From: Cytospora piceicola
Lineage: Eukaryota; Ascomycota; Sordariomycetes; Diaporthales; Cytosporaceae
Assembly (NCBI GenBank): GCA_023375675.1
Contig: JALQBC010000035.1
Coordinates: forward strand, 390,970 to 454,969
Direction: 5' to 3'
Length of the DNA: 64,000 nt
Within the stretch, counting starts at the first letter, position 1. Every line of letters begins with the position of its first letter. Under the pieces are notes generated by a model. That model was not told the origin of the DNA. It worked only from the letters and a program-made list of their open reading frames with translations, and ran no database searches. The position numbers and the translations under genes are program-made. Of this stretch, positions 37,701-48,570 are shown piece by piece.

Positions 37701-39090
37701 CAGAGCGACTGTTCCTAGTTCGTACGGCAGCCCGTTTCGTGGCTGAGAAAGGGGTGAGGTTTCACGGCGCAACTAAATGGATTATACATATGTCTTCTCG
37801 CATGACTGAAGCCATGGTCAACTCCGTGTGTGTGTACTCGCTTCATATCAGCTACAATGCTTGACTGATAATACCTGCAACCTCATAGGTATAGCCTTGG
37901 TATGGTAACTCTCGCTGAAGCCGTGGACCACATCGACAAGGCTGCTCACTCAAACCCCAACCACGGCTGGAACGCTCTATCTCAGGAAGATTTTGAATGT
38001 CCTAACGAGACTATGTTCAGTGCATACTCGGTACGGCCGTAAAATGCAAGGCACCGGGAGTCTCTCAATGCCATCCGCGAGGGTGACCGAGGCAGTTCAA
38101 CATGGGTGACCTGGTTCCCAGTTCAGGAGAGTGTATCGATGGAAGCAATTCTGATGCCCTATTGTTTGTGAATGCAAATAACACTGTAGGGACGTCACAG
38201 AGGCATAGCACTTATAATCATCTAAGACGCTCACGTGGTAGTCCATTCAAGTGGTCCCAAGGTAATCCCGCCCCAGACGAACTTGAGTTATCAACAGGGA
38301 CATTATCGTACAACTGCTGACAAAGCCGACGACTTCACCAAGTCCGAAATGGTCCACTGTGCTAATGCAACAGTATCTACTCGTTTCCGGGGCAGACAGA
38401 ACCATGGGAATCAAGGACCCCACGGGTTGTAACAAGACCCCGGGGATGCTCAAGTGCCGACAGGTCGGTCCATAAATACCCCCCCTGTGCAGTTAAATAG
38501 AGTTTCGGAAGCTGGGATGCCAAACTATGTATTGCGTGTCCTAGTCACGGCCTGTCGATCATTAGTTGGGAGTTCTTTTCCAAATGTGTGGATCATTAAG
38601 CTCTCTTTCCATGTTTAGGTTGAGGCTTCTCGAACGGAACAGGATAACCGTCCGCGTTCCATGCAAAAAGAACGAGCACTGTGGGGTTTCTGGCTTGTAG
38701 TCAACCAGTGACCTTGCGATATATACCAAGACGTGCGTGCAATAAGGGAGACGGGTGGTCGAGACTGAAGGGGTATATTCTATGTGCATGGTATTCCTCA
38801 CAACGTGGATCCTTGTGCGACGAGCGTACCTACTTGGTAAATAAGTACACGACATGCACACGTCCGCAGTAACACATGCAGTGATTCGGAAGCACATGAC
38901 CAAACATGTCTCAGCTCCCCTTCACTGCAATGCACTTGTTCCTATTACGCCTTAGCCCATTCCATGATGCCTACTTTAACCCTTAACCGCAGCCGCATTC
39001 ATCTGTGAATGGTGCTAGAAAGACCTTACCCATACTAAAACGACTCAGTTGGGCACCGTCTATGTATCCCAAACCTAGCTCTGTCGAGAG
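34795..39090. other. Gene-poor stretch, nothing firmly recognised
   Basis: More than 4 kb has only short frames on both strands. Small protein-like scraps occur: one starting at 36329 on plus (MVSASPTTSFLLVTGDGAAY), one near 36,930 reading EVEVLIIGGS, and one near 37,900. They break off quickly and cannot be joined into exons. They may be old decayed genes. Confidence 0.5.
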
Positions 39091-39091
39091 G

Positions 39092-39099
39092 TATAAAAG
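39092..39099 (+). promoter_or_regulatory. TATA box (TATAAAAG)
   Basis: TATAAAAG lies 87 bp before the ATG at 39186, a normal distance for a fungal core promoter. Confidence 0.6.
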
Positions 39100-39185
39100 C
39101 AAGCCGTATGTAATTAATCGTCTCCAGTATTCATATTGACGTTACGATCACTCGAGAATCTCAGGTGGCTGGCTGACCACGAAGC

Positions 39186-40149
39186 ATGGCAAGGACTCAA
39201 ACGAACTTGTCTGAATTCATCACGCCTGGCCTGTCTGGATATGGGAACGAGAAAGACAACCACGTGGCTAGGAAACAATGTCTCATACGTACGTCAGTAT
39301 TTATGACAAGGATGTGACGCCGTCCGGGTCTATCCTATCAGAAGTGTTAGTAGTATTAAGTCGACCAGAGATAGTTAGCTTCTCAATAACGTGTATCACC
39401 CCCTGCCGGGAATCTGCACCTCAACGGTTCCCCAGGACACGTTCTACAAGCTCCCAAAGAAAAGGTCGAGATCGGCACGTATAACAGTCCCTTGGGAACG
39501 CGAGAGATATTTTCTGCCCTCTGCGCCCAGTACTTTGTTACTGTCTCGTATTCATCCACAGAAAGAGACCTATCCGGCACATCCACCTCCAGGCACTTGA
39601 CCGTCCTAATCACAAGGGAGAAGTCCTCCGTTCTTCGTTACCAGTTGACGGCTTGCGCTTCCGTGGCCTATGGGGTCACCAAGGGATTCGACATTTCCTC
39701 TCATGCCCCAGCCGATGGCGCTGGCGGCAGAGACCTTGACCGGTCCGACCTGGAAATCTCGTTCTCGCTCCAAGTCTCCCCACAAGACGACAAAGGCTCA
39801 TTCACGACACGTTTTCTTCAACAAGAGGGTTCTCTCCAGGCTCTACAAAGTTCCCCTGTTGACCCTCCACTGGGCAATATACGGCGCGGCTCCCTTCTAC
39901 TACCTGCTTCATTATTCGCCATTTCGGGACAAGGGGAATGGGATAGAGGCTGGCGTGTTGAACCAGTTCGTGAAGTGGTCGCTCTGCATCGCTATACAGT
40001 ATATCACAGCGGTCATAGTCGTGTCATGGAGTGGAAGGTATCGAATGCGGAAGAACACGTCCGTGTTTGTATTGATTGTTGCTGGATTGTTCGTGTTCTC
40101 TTCCATCAAGGCATGCGTGGATGACGATGTGGGCATATCAACAGAATAA
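39186..40149 (+). CDS. Membrane protein of unknown family, with a probable frameshift
   Basis: Exon 1 (39186-39288, MARTQTNLSEFITPG) ends at a strong donor, GTACGTCAGT. A 147 bp intron (39289-39435) ends in CCCAG and joins exon 2 in frame. Exon 2 is well coded in one frame to about 39811 (a soluble region with ITREKSSVLRYQLTACASVA). From there to the stop at 40149 the coding quality moves to the next frame, giving two hydrophobic segments, near LHWAIYGAAPFYYLL and FVKWSLCIAIQYITAVIVV, plus a third, FVLIVAGLFVFSS. The switch falls at a T4 run (39812-39815), where one T too many would explain it. Without correction the first frame ends at 40124. I do not recognise the family. Confidence 0.5.
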
Positions 40150-40339
40150 TAAGGGCCGTGGATGGAGGAGGATGGCCATGGAATGATCGTCGCAACACGT
40201 TCGGTATGGGCATAAAGTCTGCGGGTAATGGATATGAATCTTGGGGGTATATGACGAGCCGCGGACCCTGATGGTACACGCCGCTAATATATGGGATCCT
40301 AACTGCTACAATGCGTCAGATGAAACTGTCAGACGTGTC

Positions 40340-41397
40340 TCAACTCGACACAAGTGATTCAACGTTCGTGCCAGACGTTCTGTAGAAGCCGAGTGACGTT
40401 AACATGGGCTTATCGTCAAACCGGTACAGATAGACTGGTTGTTCACCCTCACTCGCAAAATGTTGATATGGGTACCACGACGGGATGCAGAATGTGTCGC
40501 CCTTCTCCCATGAGAACTTGTCGTCTCCGATGGTGGTATATCCCGAACCTTCTATCACATGATACACTGAGGATGCAGTCTCCTGGAACTTGAGCGAGGA
40601 TGTGCCCGCGGAGATCCGAGCGGCGGCACCACCGAGGATCTTGCTCACTGTGATCATGTCAATGTGAGCGAGCACGCCACTGCTTGTCATACCCCGGTCA
40701 GCTTACCTTCGGATCCATCATCCTTCAGATACCGCAACTCAGCCCAGTCTCCTCCCTTCTCGTCCAAGGCCGCCTTCATCCTCGACCAGGGGAACACCAG
40801 AGGCGAAGACGAAGTGTCCACGTCGTCAGCCGGATACCGAGGCGAGCTATACTGCTCCACGAAGTGCACCGGGAAGTGCTGGAAGTTGGGCAGGTCCAGC
40901 CCATCCAGCCAGATCATGGGGCCGGAGCCATCCTTGCCGTGGTCATGCCAGTTCCACGTGGGCGTGAGGATCACGTCACCTCGCCGCATGCGAATCCGCC
41001 GCCCGTGCACAGCCGTGAACCCGCCCTCCCCCTCGATGATGAAGCGCATGGCGAAGGCGGTGTGCCGGTGCGCCTTGGCCGTCTCGTTGGGCATGACCAG
41101 CTGGAGGCCCGCGTACAGCGTGTCCGTCGTGAAGGGCGCGTCGCGCGACGGGTTGACCAGCATCAGCACCCGCCGCTCTGCCTGGTGCTCCGGGACCAGC
41201 TCGCCCGCCTCGAGGAGGCTGGGGCGGATGTCGGAGTATCGCCAGAGGTGTGGCGTGCACGTCGGGTTGGGCAGTGGTGGGTTCAACCGTGCCATCTGGA
41301 GCCAGAGGGGCTTCGTGTGGGCTTCCTCGGCCCGTTCCAGCAGTGCCCTGGTGGCATCTTTGGTGCTGTCGGTCTCGGATACCGTAGTTGTCGCCAT
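40340..41397 (-). CDS. Gentisate 1,2-dioxygenase
   Basis: Two exons, 41397-40707 and 40647-40340, are joined across a 59 bp intron (GTAAGC...CACAG) in phase 1, giving 332 residues. This is a bicupin Fe(II) dioxygenase that opens the ring of gentisate (2,5-dihydroxybenzoate) to maleylpyruvate. The N-terminal cupin has the metal-binding HRH of AKAHRHTAFAMRFIIEGEG, followed by GDVILTPTWNWHDHG with further ligand His. The C-terminal cupin contains SSVYHVIEGSGYTTIG and KGDTFCIPSWYPYQH. Length matches bacterial and fungal enzymes (~330-350). The start is MATTTVSET; the codons before it have no ATG. It is transcribed divergently from the Zn2Cys6 regulator across 437 bp, and is equivalent in role to GDX1 of Candida parapsilosis. 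Confidence 0.94.
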
Positions 41398-41834
41398 TGT
41401 GGGTTTCGAAGACGTCAACTGCCTGGTGATGGTGTACGCGACTTAGTTGGGAACACTAAAGCAATTGAAGATTCGAGAACGTGGGTGGACGGAGCATTAT
41501 AACCAGCGATGCCGTGCATCTGCACCTATGTAGAATATGATGTTGGTTATTCCGGCCCCGGGAGGACGGTGGCACTTACACCGGAGTTAGGGAAGCTCCT
41601 CCCCCGCTCATAAGCCGCGGGCAATGCAACGGCCGACTGCGACGGATGGTGACTTGCATGAGAGCAGTGCGGGGAGATGATCCTCAGGTTCCCTGCGCCA
41701 GTCTTCAACAGCGCATTTCCTCCTTCCTAACTCATCTTTAACCCGGCAGCTTCACCCGTCCCAATGTTAGATCCGCGAAACATTAGGGGAGAGAGAAAGG
41801 AAAGGAAAGGAAAGGAAAGGGTTACGCTCATGAC
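41398..41834. promoter_or_regulatory. Divergent promoter between dioxygenase and regulator
   Basis: This 437 bp region serves both genes. It contains several CGG/CCG elements of the kind Zn2Cys6 proteins bind: CCGGCCCCGGG near 41553, CCGGAG at 41581, palindromic CCGCGG at 41615-41620 and CGGCCG at 41630-41635. Which of them are used is unknown. Confidence 0.5.
41796..41820 (+). repeat. Pentanucleotide repeat (AAAGG)5
   Basis: Five perfect AAAGG copies lie 10 bp before the out-of-frame ATG at 41830, in the leader of the regulator gene. Confidence 0.9.
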
Positions 41835-44568
41835 ATGGCAGACTCCATCCGGGTTTCGATCCCGAGTGCTAGCGACGTGGGCGATGAGACTATGGGCCCA
41901 CTCGCGGACGACTCTGGCTCGGGAGATACGCCGGCGCAGTCGAGCAGCAGGCCGCAGAAGCGCCGCAGGATTCCTGTCGCTTGCGGTGCTTGCAGGAGCA
42001 AAAAGTCCCGTGTAAGGCTGAGACCTAAGAAACCACTCTGTTGATTGACAAAACTATTATCTGTATATGGCAGTTGCTGATTAGTTTTGTGTTGCAGTGT
42101 GATGGTTGTCGACCCAGATGTTCAAGCTGCCAGGCTCAGAATATTGACTGTCATTACTTGTCACCGCCGATCTCTTCCACTACTCCGGTTCCGAGAGTGT
42201 ATGTCGCTGTACTGATCATAGGACGATCATTGAGCATAAACGGTAGCTAACACGACATACATACCAGGTTCTTGCAGCTGGTGGAGTCCCGATTATCCCA
42301 GCTTGAGAGTGACGTCCGCTCTCTGAAAGATCAGCAGAGCCAAGGCGGGAGTGTCAGAAGTGAGCCCATCATGGGGGACAGGAGGGAAAGCATTGCCAGC
42401 TACTTCCTTCCGATGAGCCTGAACGAGCAGGAGTCCGAAGAAGGCTTCGTTGTGTCTCCGGACGCCACCGACGGAATTGGGTCTATCGAGTTTACAAAGG
42501 AGGAGGATTCTGGATACTATGGTAGGAATGTTTCCTTCTTCGTGTCTGTGCAGTTTCATCTGACGCCGAGATCTTCCAGGGCCGTCGTCCAACATTGCAT
42601 TTACGCGCAATATTCGACGTGCACTATATGCACTCCTATCACCTCCCTCTACGCGCCAACGAGGGGTGGGATCAAAGTTGCAACGCCTGGATATTTCGCA
42701 CCGCCCGTCACTCGATGTTTCTCGTCCTACGACACCTCAGGGAAGAAGGCCGTCGAGGCACTTCATAGGGGACACCGTGAGCTCCGACGCAGGCCTGGAC
42801 TATCTCCAGTTTCCTCCCGACGAAGAGATGGACGTTCTGGTCAGCCGATTCTTTACCGACACGGGTGCCATATTTCCTTTTATCCACAGGGACACGTTTC
42901 TAGAGACCTACAACCGCGTCAGGAGCATCAATCTCAGGCAATTTAGGCGGTCATGGCTGGGCCTGCTGAATGCGATCCTCACAATGGCCACTGTCACTTC
43001 TGCCAGCTGGGACATGTCGGCAACAGATCGGGCCGCGAAAGCAGAGATCTTCTTTGCGCGTGCCAAAGCGTTGTGCCTCGACCAGATGCTGAGTGGCGCG
43101 AGTCTAGAGACCGTGCAAGCCATGTTACTCATGAGCCAGTATCTGCAGGGCACGCATCGTTCTGTGATGACATGGAATATCCACGGTCTAGCCGTCAAGG
43201 CCGCCTTCCAGCTGGGCCTGCACACGACTGCTTCGCTGAAGTCCCACTCTCCTTTGGAACGAGAGACGAGGATTCGAACATGGTATGCGTGTATTATTTT
43301 GGACAGGTCAGTCGTTGTGAACCACTTCCAACCTTGCATTGGCCCGTCCGGCTGACTCCAGAGAAGGACCCTGAGCATGACCTTTGGCCGCCCTTCGGCG
43401 ATTCCGGAGTCTTACGTGAGGACACCATTACCAAGACCATTTCGTGCCACAATACCTCAGCACCAGTCAAACATGTTTTCGGATGATACACCAAACACTG
43501 ACCTTTTCGTGGCCACAATGTGAGTCTTCGGTTCCCCTTACTTTGCTTTTGTGACACATATTGATTGGCCTTGTTCGCAGAACGCTCTATAAGATTATGT
43601 GGAACGTCATAGACATCCTCTATGAGAGCAACATCGAATATCCGGAACATGGGATCCTGCCTGTTGCCTCGAAGGTTCTTCAGATTGAACATCAGTTGTT
43701 GGAATGGCAGGCGGCATTACCTCCACTATTGAGATTGACAACACCACATGAAGTCAGAAACAGCGACGAATATTCGTTGGGCAGACGGTTCCGGTTGATA
43801 CTGACTTTAAGATATCACAACATCCGTATTCTAGCTCATCGTCGGATGCTGGACTTGTATCTGGCCAGTATCGAGAGGGGCCAGAGTTACGATGCAGAAG
43901 ATTCGATGCTGAGACAGGTCGGCGAGCGGAGCAAGAATATTTGCATTCAGTCTGCGTCCGACTTGATCTCTATCGTCCACACTATTACACACTCTCCGGA
44001 GCCCAAGAGGGGTTTACTCGGAGCTTGGTGGTTTACATTGTATTACAGTAAGTCATCCTCCCCCCTCCTTGGGGTGGAATTTGGTATCGGTCGCTAACGG
44101 TGTCTACGAACAGCTTTCAACGCAACCCTCACTATTGTAGCCATCGTGCTATGTAATCACACCAATAGTTCAGGGCAGTCATCTGTTTATGGGGACCATG
44201 GCACCCCGGACCAAGCCATTCGGGAAACACTCGAGCAAGCTTTGACATGCTTGCCACTCATTGATAAGGAGAACAAAATGGTCGACAAATGCGCCAAGTT
44301 TACTAAGACACTCCACCAGTGTCTCCTTCTCTTAGACCGTTCTGACGCAAATGATGGTCAGGTCAAATCAAACAGGTTTGGAAGTGTATCCCCTGCAGAA
44401 ACCCCTCGGACGGCGCCGAATGGCATCTCGTATCCTTACGTCCCCATACCAATCGACACCAGTCACTTCGACCTCGGTGCTATGGGATGGGACACGGAAG
44501 GGTTGTTATCGTCACTCAACAACGCCGGCTTTGTGGATGGGTTTCAGGAGTCGGATTTGTTTTGCTAG
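41835..44568 (+). CDS. Zn2Cys6 transcription factor of the gentisate cluster
   Basis: Seven exons (41835-42011, 42098-42198, 42268-42521, 42580-43306, 43367-43519, 43581-44047, 44114-44568) keep phase throughout and give 777 residues. The binuclear zinc cluster reads CGACRSKKSRCDGCRPRCSSC then QAQNIDC (spacing 2-6-6-2-6, with one extra Cys in the loop). Intron 1 splits it after KKSR. A short coiled coil, FLQLVESRLSQLESDVRSL, follows. The fungal-specific TF domain spans about residues 230-560, with FFTDTGAIFPFIHRDTF, the WNIHGLAVKAAFQLGLH block and RTLSMTFGRPSAIPE. Its position between the dioxygenase and the other two enzymes suggests it is the pathway activator (a role like GTF1 in Candida parapsilosis); the inducer would be gentisate or 3-hydroxybenzoate. 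An upstream out-of-frame ATG may limit its translation. Confidence 0.93.
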
Positions 44569-44660
44569 GATCAAGTACACGAGTCCCAACACTGGGTGCA
44601 TCGAATAGAACTTCTGATTTGAGAATAGAACACACTGGTCGCTTTTGTCATTTCGCCTCA

Positions 44661-46420
44661 TCACTCTTGCCGCGCGATCAAATCATGAACAGCCCTGTCC
44701 CATTCCTCCTCCATCGCACGCTCGGCATCATAACCATACGCCCAGATCTGAGTGGCTGGATCACTCCACTGATTGGGGCTACTCGCGAAATGTCTTCCTT
44801 CCACTTCAGGCTTCATGGCAGCATCTCGTGCCTGCTGTAGAGGACCGTCCTTGAAATGCCAGATCATCGAGTTTACCAAACTTGCTTCCTGCATCATGCC
44901 GGTTCTCTTGACTCTTTCAGTCTCGAATACCTTCAAGGCAAACTTGAGTTGCTTTGGCGATGCAATCTGATCAAGCACCACGGCGAGAGCGGCTCCATCC
45001 TCGACTGCCATTGCGGCGCCCTGTGACATGTAGGGAAGCATGGCATGGGCGGCGTCTCCGAGGATCACAAGTTTCGATGACGGGGAAACCCATTTATCCA
45101 GTGCAGCACCACTCATGAGTGGTGTTTTCATCACCTTATCTGTCAGATCGATGATGGATGTCAGGCTTTGCGAAGTATTAGCCAGTGACTATCTTGCATC
45201 GATGAACCACTGGGACTTACTAAGGATCCCAGCCCTCGAACTCATTCCTCATATTGGCCAGGATCTCATCTTCTGAGCCCGGTGATGAGGGATCGCCCCT
45301 GTCGGGATGGGACAATACCATGTTGAAAGACTGCCCTCCTGCGATGCAATAAGTCATTGCATGCCGTTCGTCGCCAATCCTGGGCGTAATCAGCCATACT
45401 TGCACAATGCAGGCTTGTGTGGTGACGTTGGGAGAGAGAAATACCAGAGATTTAGGTTTGGCTTCTCCAGGACCCAAGAGGTCTCACGAGAAGTTTTCAT
45501 CTTTTGTACATCTACTGTGGCACGGTACACGGCATATCCAGTGTACTTCGGAACCCCTCGACCGCTTGGAGATACAAGACTACGTGCCAGCGACTTGACG
45601 CCTGTGTCCTAGGATTAGCCCAGTCTCGCCATATTATGAAGAATCGCCTACCATCTGCTGCAACAACAAGGTGCCCTTGGAACGTATTGCCATCCGACAG
45701 TGAGATACATGCTGTCTCGGGGTCATAGGCATGAACCTTACTGTCCAACCTGATCTTGACACCCAACTCAACAGCCTGCTCGTATAAAGCTGTATGGAGA
45801 TGAGCCCGATGGACCACATAGTAAGGCGCGCCGTACTGGGCGCTGAACTCGGGCGAGAGGTCCGTGACGCCAATGATCGCATTGTTCTGCCAGCGGCGGA
45901 AGTTTATGCTTTCCGGTTGGACGGCGTTCTTGGTCAGATGCTTCATCACGCCCCATCGCTCAAGAAGCTTCCCGGAGTTTGGTGGGACTTGAATGCCTGC
46001 CCCTACCTGCGCGTTTGTATGCGTGGTCAACGAACGTGCAGAGTATCAAGATGACCATTTGCGTTCTTGGTGGCTTACCTCCATCAACTGGGGAGCCTGC
46101 TCAAAGACGGTGACATGGTGGCCCCTCCTCCGCAAGGCCACGGCGGTAGCAAGACCCCCGAGTCCGGCACCAACAACGAGGATATTCAACTTGGTCTTTG
46201 CCTTTGTTGAGGTGGCGTCATCTTTGGCTTGTACATTGGTCACATCCTGCAAGAACCGTAGGCAATTGGAAGGATAGGACGTGGACGTGAACTTCGGGAC
46301 TTCTCGTTCTCCGTCACTCCCGTCATCGGAGCCAGGGTATCCATTGGTCGAGGTCTTCGTATTGTGTTTCATCTCACTTGATGATAGTGATCCCTCCGGT
46401 AGTGGTGTTGCCATCGGCAT
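44661..46420 (-). CDS. FAD-dependent aromatic hydroxylase, probably 3-hydroxybenzoate 6-hydroxylase
   Basis: Five exons (46420-46079, 46006-45652, 45601-45445, 45379-45221, 45165-44661), all in phase, give 505 residues. It is a group A flavoprotein monooxygenase using NAD(P)H and O2. It has the FAD dinucleotide site NILVVGAGLGGLATAVAL (near residue 85), then GAGIQVPPNSGKLLERWGV, the NAD(P)H/FAD DG motif VVAADGVKS, NLNLWIGDERHAMTYCIAGG, and the GD motif LVILGDAAHAMLPYMSQGAAMAVEDGAAL. The domain begins unusually late: about 70 Ser/Asp-rich residues precede it, so a later start (for example Met at MKHNTK) is possible. Its neighbours make gentisate the likely product. 3-Hydroxybenzoate is the best substrate guess; salicylate 5- or 1-hydroxylation cannot be excluded. 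Confidence 0.92.
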
Positions 46421-46960
46421 GTTGGTCCCTCTCACAAGGCTGTAGTCAGTCGAACAACGTCGCAATCCTAGAGACGGGATTCGCAATAACCACGTGCCAT
46501 AAAATCCCGAGGGAGAAGGGTCTGTCCAAGACGTAATAGAAACATAAAGGTGCACATGGTCTCTTTGAGTCCAATGCAGTTGGTATAAGTTTGCTATTCT
46601 CCGTCCGTCAATGGCCGCGTCTTCACGGGCAACGGCTTCTCGCTTAACTCCCCGGGTGCGCACACGAGGCTTCCCCCACGCTGGTCTTCCATTCACATCA
46701 GAGGTGAGGGGCTTGTGACGAGGGATTTCCCCGAGATTGAGGACCTTCCTTTATTCAACGTGTTGCAGTGCCAAGTCATGTCGATATACGTCTCGTTGGT
46801 TGAGTAAAGGTGTGCGCTCACGGCACTTGGTGGACGGTCCCGAGTTACTTACGGGACTTCAGGGTCATCAAACGCAACTTCGCGTTTTCTTACATCTTGT
46901 GTTCTCACTAAGTTTGTATATGCAGCTGGTTGAGAAAAGAAAAGTAACATTGATAATGAT
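46421..46960. other. Intergenic between hydroxylase and FAH gene
   Basis: This is the promoter of the hydroxylase and the 3' end of the FAH gene, both on minus. No other gene is seen. Confidence 0.5.
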
Positions 46961-47911
46961 CTACGCGTATTCTACCCCATTCCGGAGAGTTCCAATCTTG
47001 GTGATGCTGACCTCAACCTGGTCTCCCGGCTTTAGCCATTGTGGCGGACTCAACCCCATTCCAACACCTGTGAATTGCTCTTGTCAGTACTGTCATCTTT
47101 CCAAACTGGTCTCATCTGAAGACGTACCACCGGGCGTCCCCGTCATGATGACAGAGCCCTTCTGCAGAGTCGTTCCGCTGGACAGGTAGGACACAATGTA
47201 TGCGCAGTCGAAGAGCAGATCACTGACTGACTCCTTCTGCCTCACTTCCCCGTTCACGATGGTCGATAGGTCCAAGGTACTCGGATCCCCAATCAGATCC
47301 GCTCTGACAAGAGCTGGCCCGAGGGGGGCAAAGGTGTCGAAGCCCTTTGAGAACCCCCACTGCGGCACAACACCTGCGAAAGCAGGGTCTCGCTGGAGCT
47401 TTCGAGATGAGATGTCATTGCCGGCGGTGTACGCCGCAACGTACGACAGCGCGTCATCCTTGGATACGTCCTTGGCGTCTTTTCCAATGATTATGCAGAG
47501 TTCCCCTTCGTAGTCTGCCTGGTCGTTCTGAGCGATCTTGGGGATGACCACGTTGGCCCCATGGTCATGGATGGATGTGTTGGGCTTGAAGAAGATGAAT
47601 GGGAAGGGCGGTGGCTTCCTTCCTGCTTCGCGGATGTGCTTGGCGTAGTTGAGTCCCACACATCTGAGGATAGGGACATCGGCTTGGGCCAAGGGGCCGA
47701 GGAGCTTCTTTACCGTGACGACCTCGTCGGAGACTACTGTCTTTCCGGTGGTGTCGTATATGTCGTCTCCCTTGATGAGTTTGGCCTGGAGCTTTGTGTC
47801 CTCAGTCGTTGTCCCTAGGTCAAAGTCCGGGCTGGGAAGGACTGGCTCGCCGTAGAGGGTGCGGCCATCCTCGGCGACAAAGCGAATAAGACGTTCCCAT
47901 GCAACAGCCAT
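46961..47911 (-). CDS. Fumarylacetoacetate hydrolase family enzyme, probably fumarylpyruvate hydrolase
   Basis: Two exons, 47911-47128 and 47067-46961, have a 60 bp intron (GTACGT...CACAG) in phase 1, giving 296 residues. Members cleave the C-C bond of acylpyruvates; in the gentisate route fumarylpyruvate (or maleylpyruvate) becomes pyruvate plus fumarate (or maleate). Seen motifs are [29 protein letters not shown], the metal-binding [39 protein letters not shown] and [17 protein letters not shown] across the splice junction, ending with the usual [13 protein letters not shown]. Length is that of FAHD-type enzymes. The ATG giving MAVAWERL is the only one in frame. It is functionally like FPH1 of Candida parapsilosis. 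Oxaloacetate or acylpyruvate activity is possible, but the cluster supports fumarylpyruvate. Confidence 0.93.
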
Positions 47912-48570
47912 GTTCGTAAGTTGCAATTATGAAGAGTGTTGAAGGGGGGGGGGGGGCGTGGACTGGGTGGAACAACAGATTGCGAAGGTTGGAAACAAAA
48001 ACACCGTGATAATGTATTGGTGGTGCGACCCTGGAAGACCTGGTCCCGGAGATAGGGACGAGCAGCCGTTTCGTACTATCTGCCACAGGGATGAGTACTC
48101 AAGTATACAAGCATCTATAAGCTTTCCAGGTTACAGTGAACGTCACTCTGTAGTATTCATTGCTGGATTTGGTGGCATGTAGCAATATTTCGGCTATCAT
48201 TTGCATTAGCGTCCGGCATATCATCTGGGTTAAATACTGAAGTACGTGCAGCTTCGTCAATCACATACGCACCCCAGCCTACGAAGTCCCCGTAATTATT
48301 TACACAGGACGATATGGTAGGTGACCAGGATGGCGTGGATGTCATTTCTAGTTCAATTGAAATAACGAAATACTACCTCAATGATTGCATGTGCCCCCAG
48401 GGTACTTGGGACCCCTGGACGTACCATGGTTTAGAAAGACCACACAACAGATGCAATTAGTATTATTGTATTTATAAACCCTTACCAATCTATCTATTAA
48501 TTTGTTTTATCTTCGAGCTAGTTGTGTATAAAGCCGCTTTCACCCCCGTCTGAAATGTGCCATTTCACCA
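47912..48570. other. Intergenic, with a run of 13 G at 47944-47956
   Basis: This holds the FAH promoter and the 3' flank of the 7TM gene. The G13 run starts about 33 bp upstream of the FAH start codon. No gene is seen. Confidence 0.6.

Noticed and set aside
40684..41502. 272-codon ORF on plus over the gentisate dioxygenase
   Set aside because: It is antisense to conserved cupin motifs on minus and is high-GC shadow coding.
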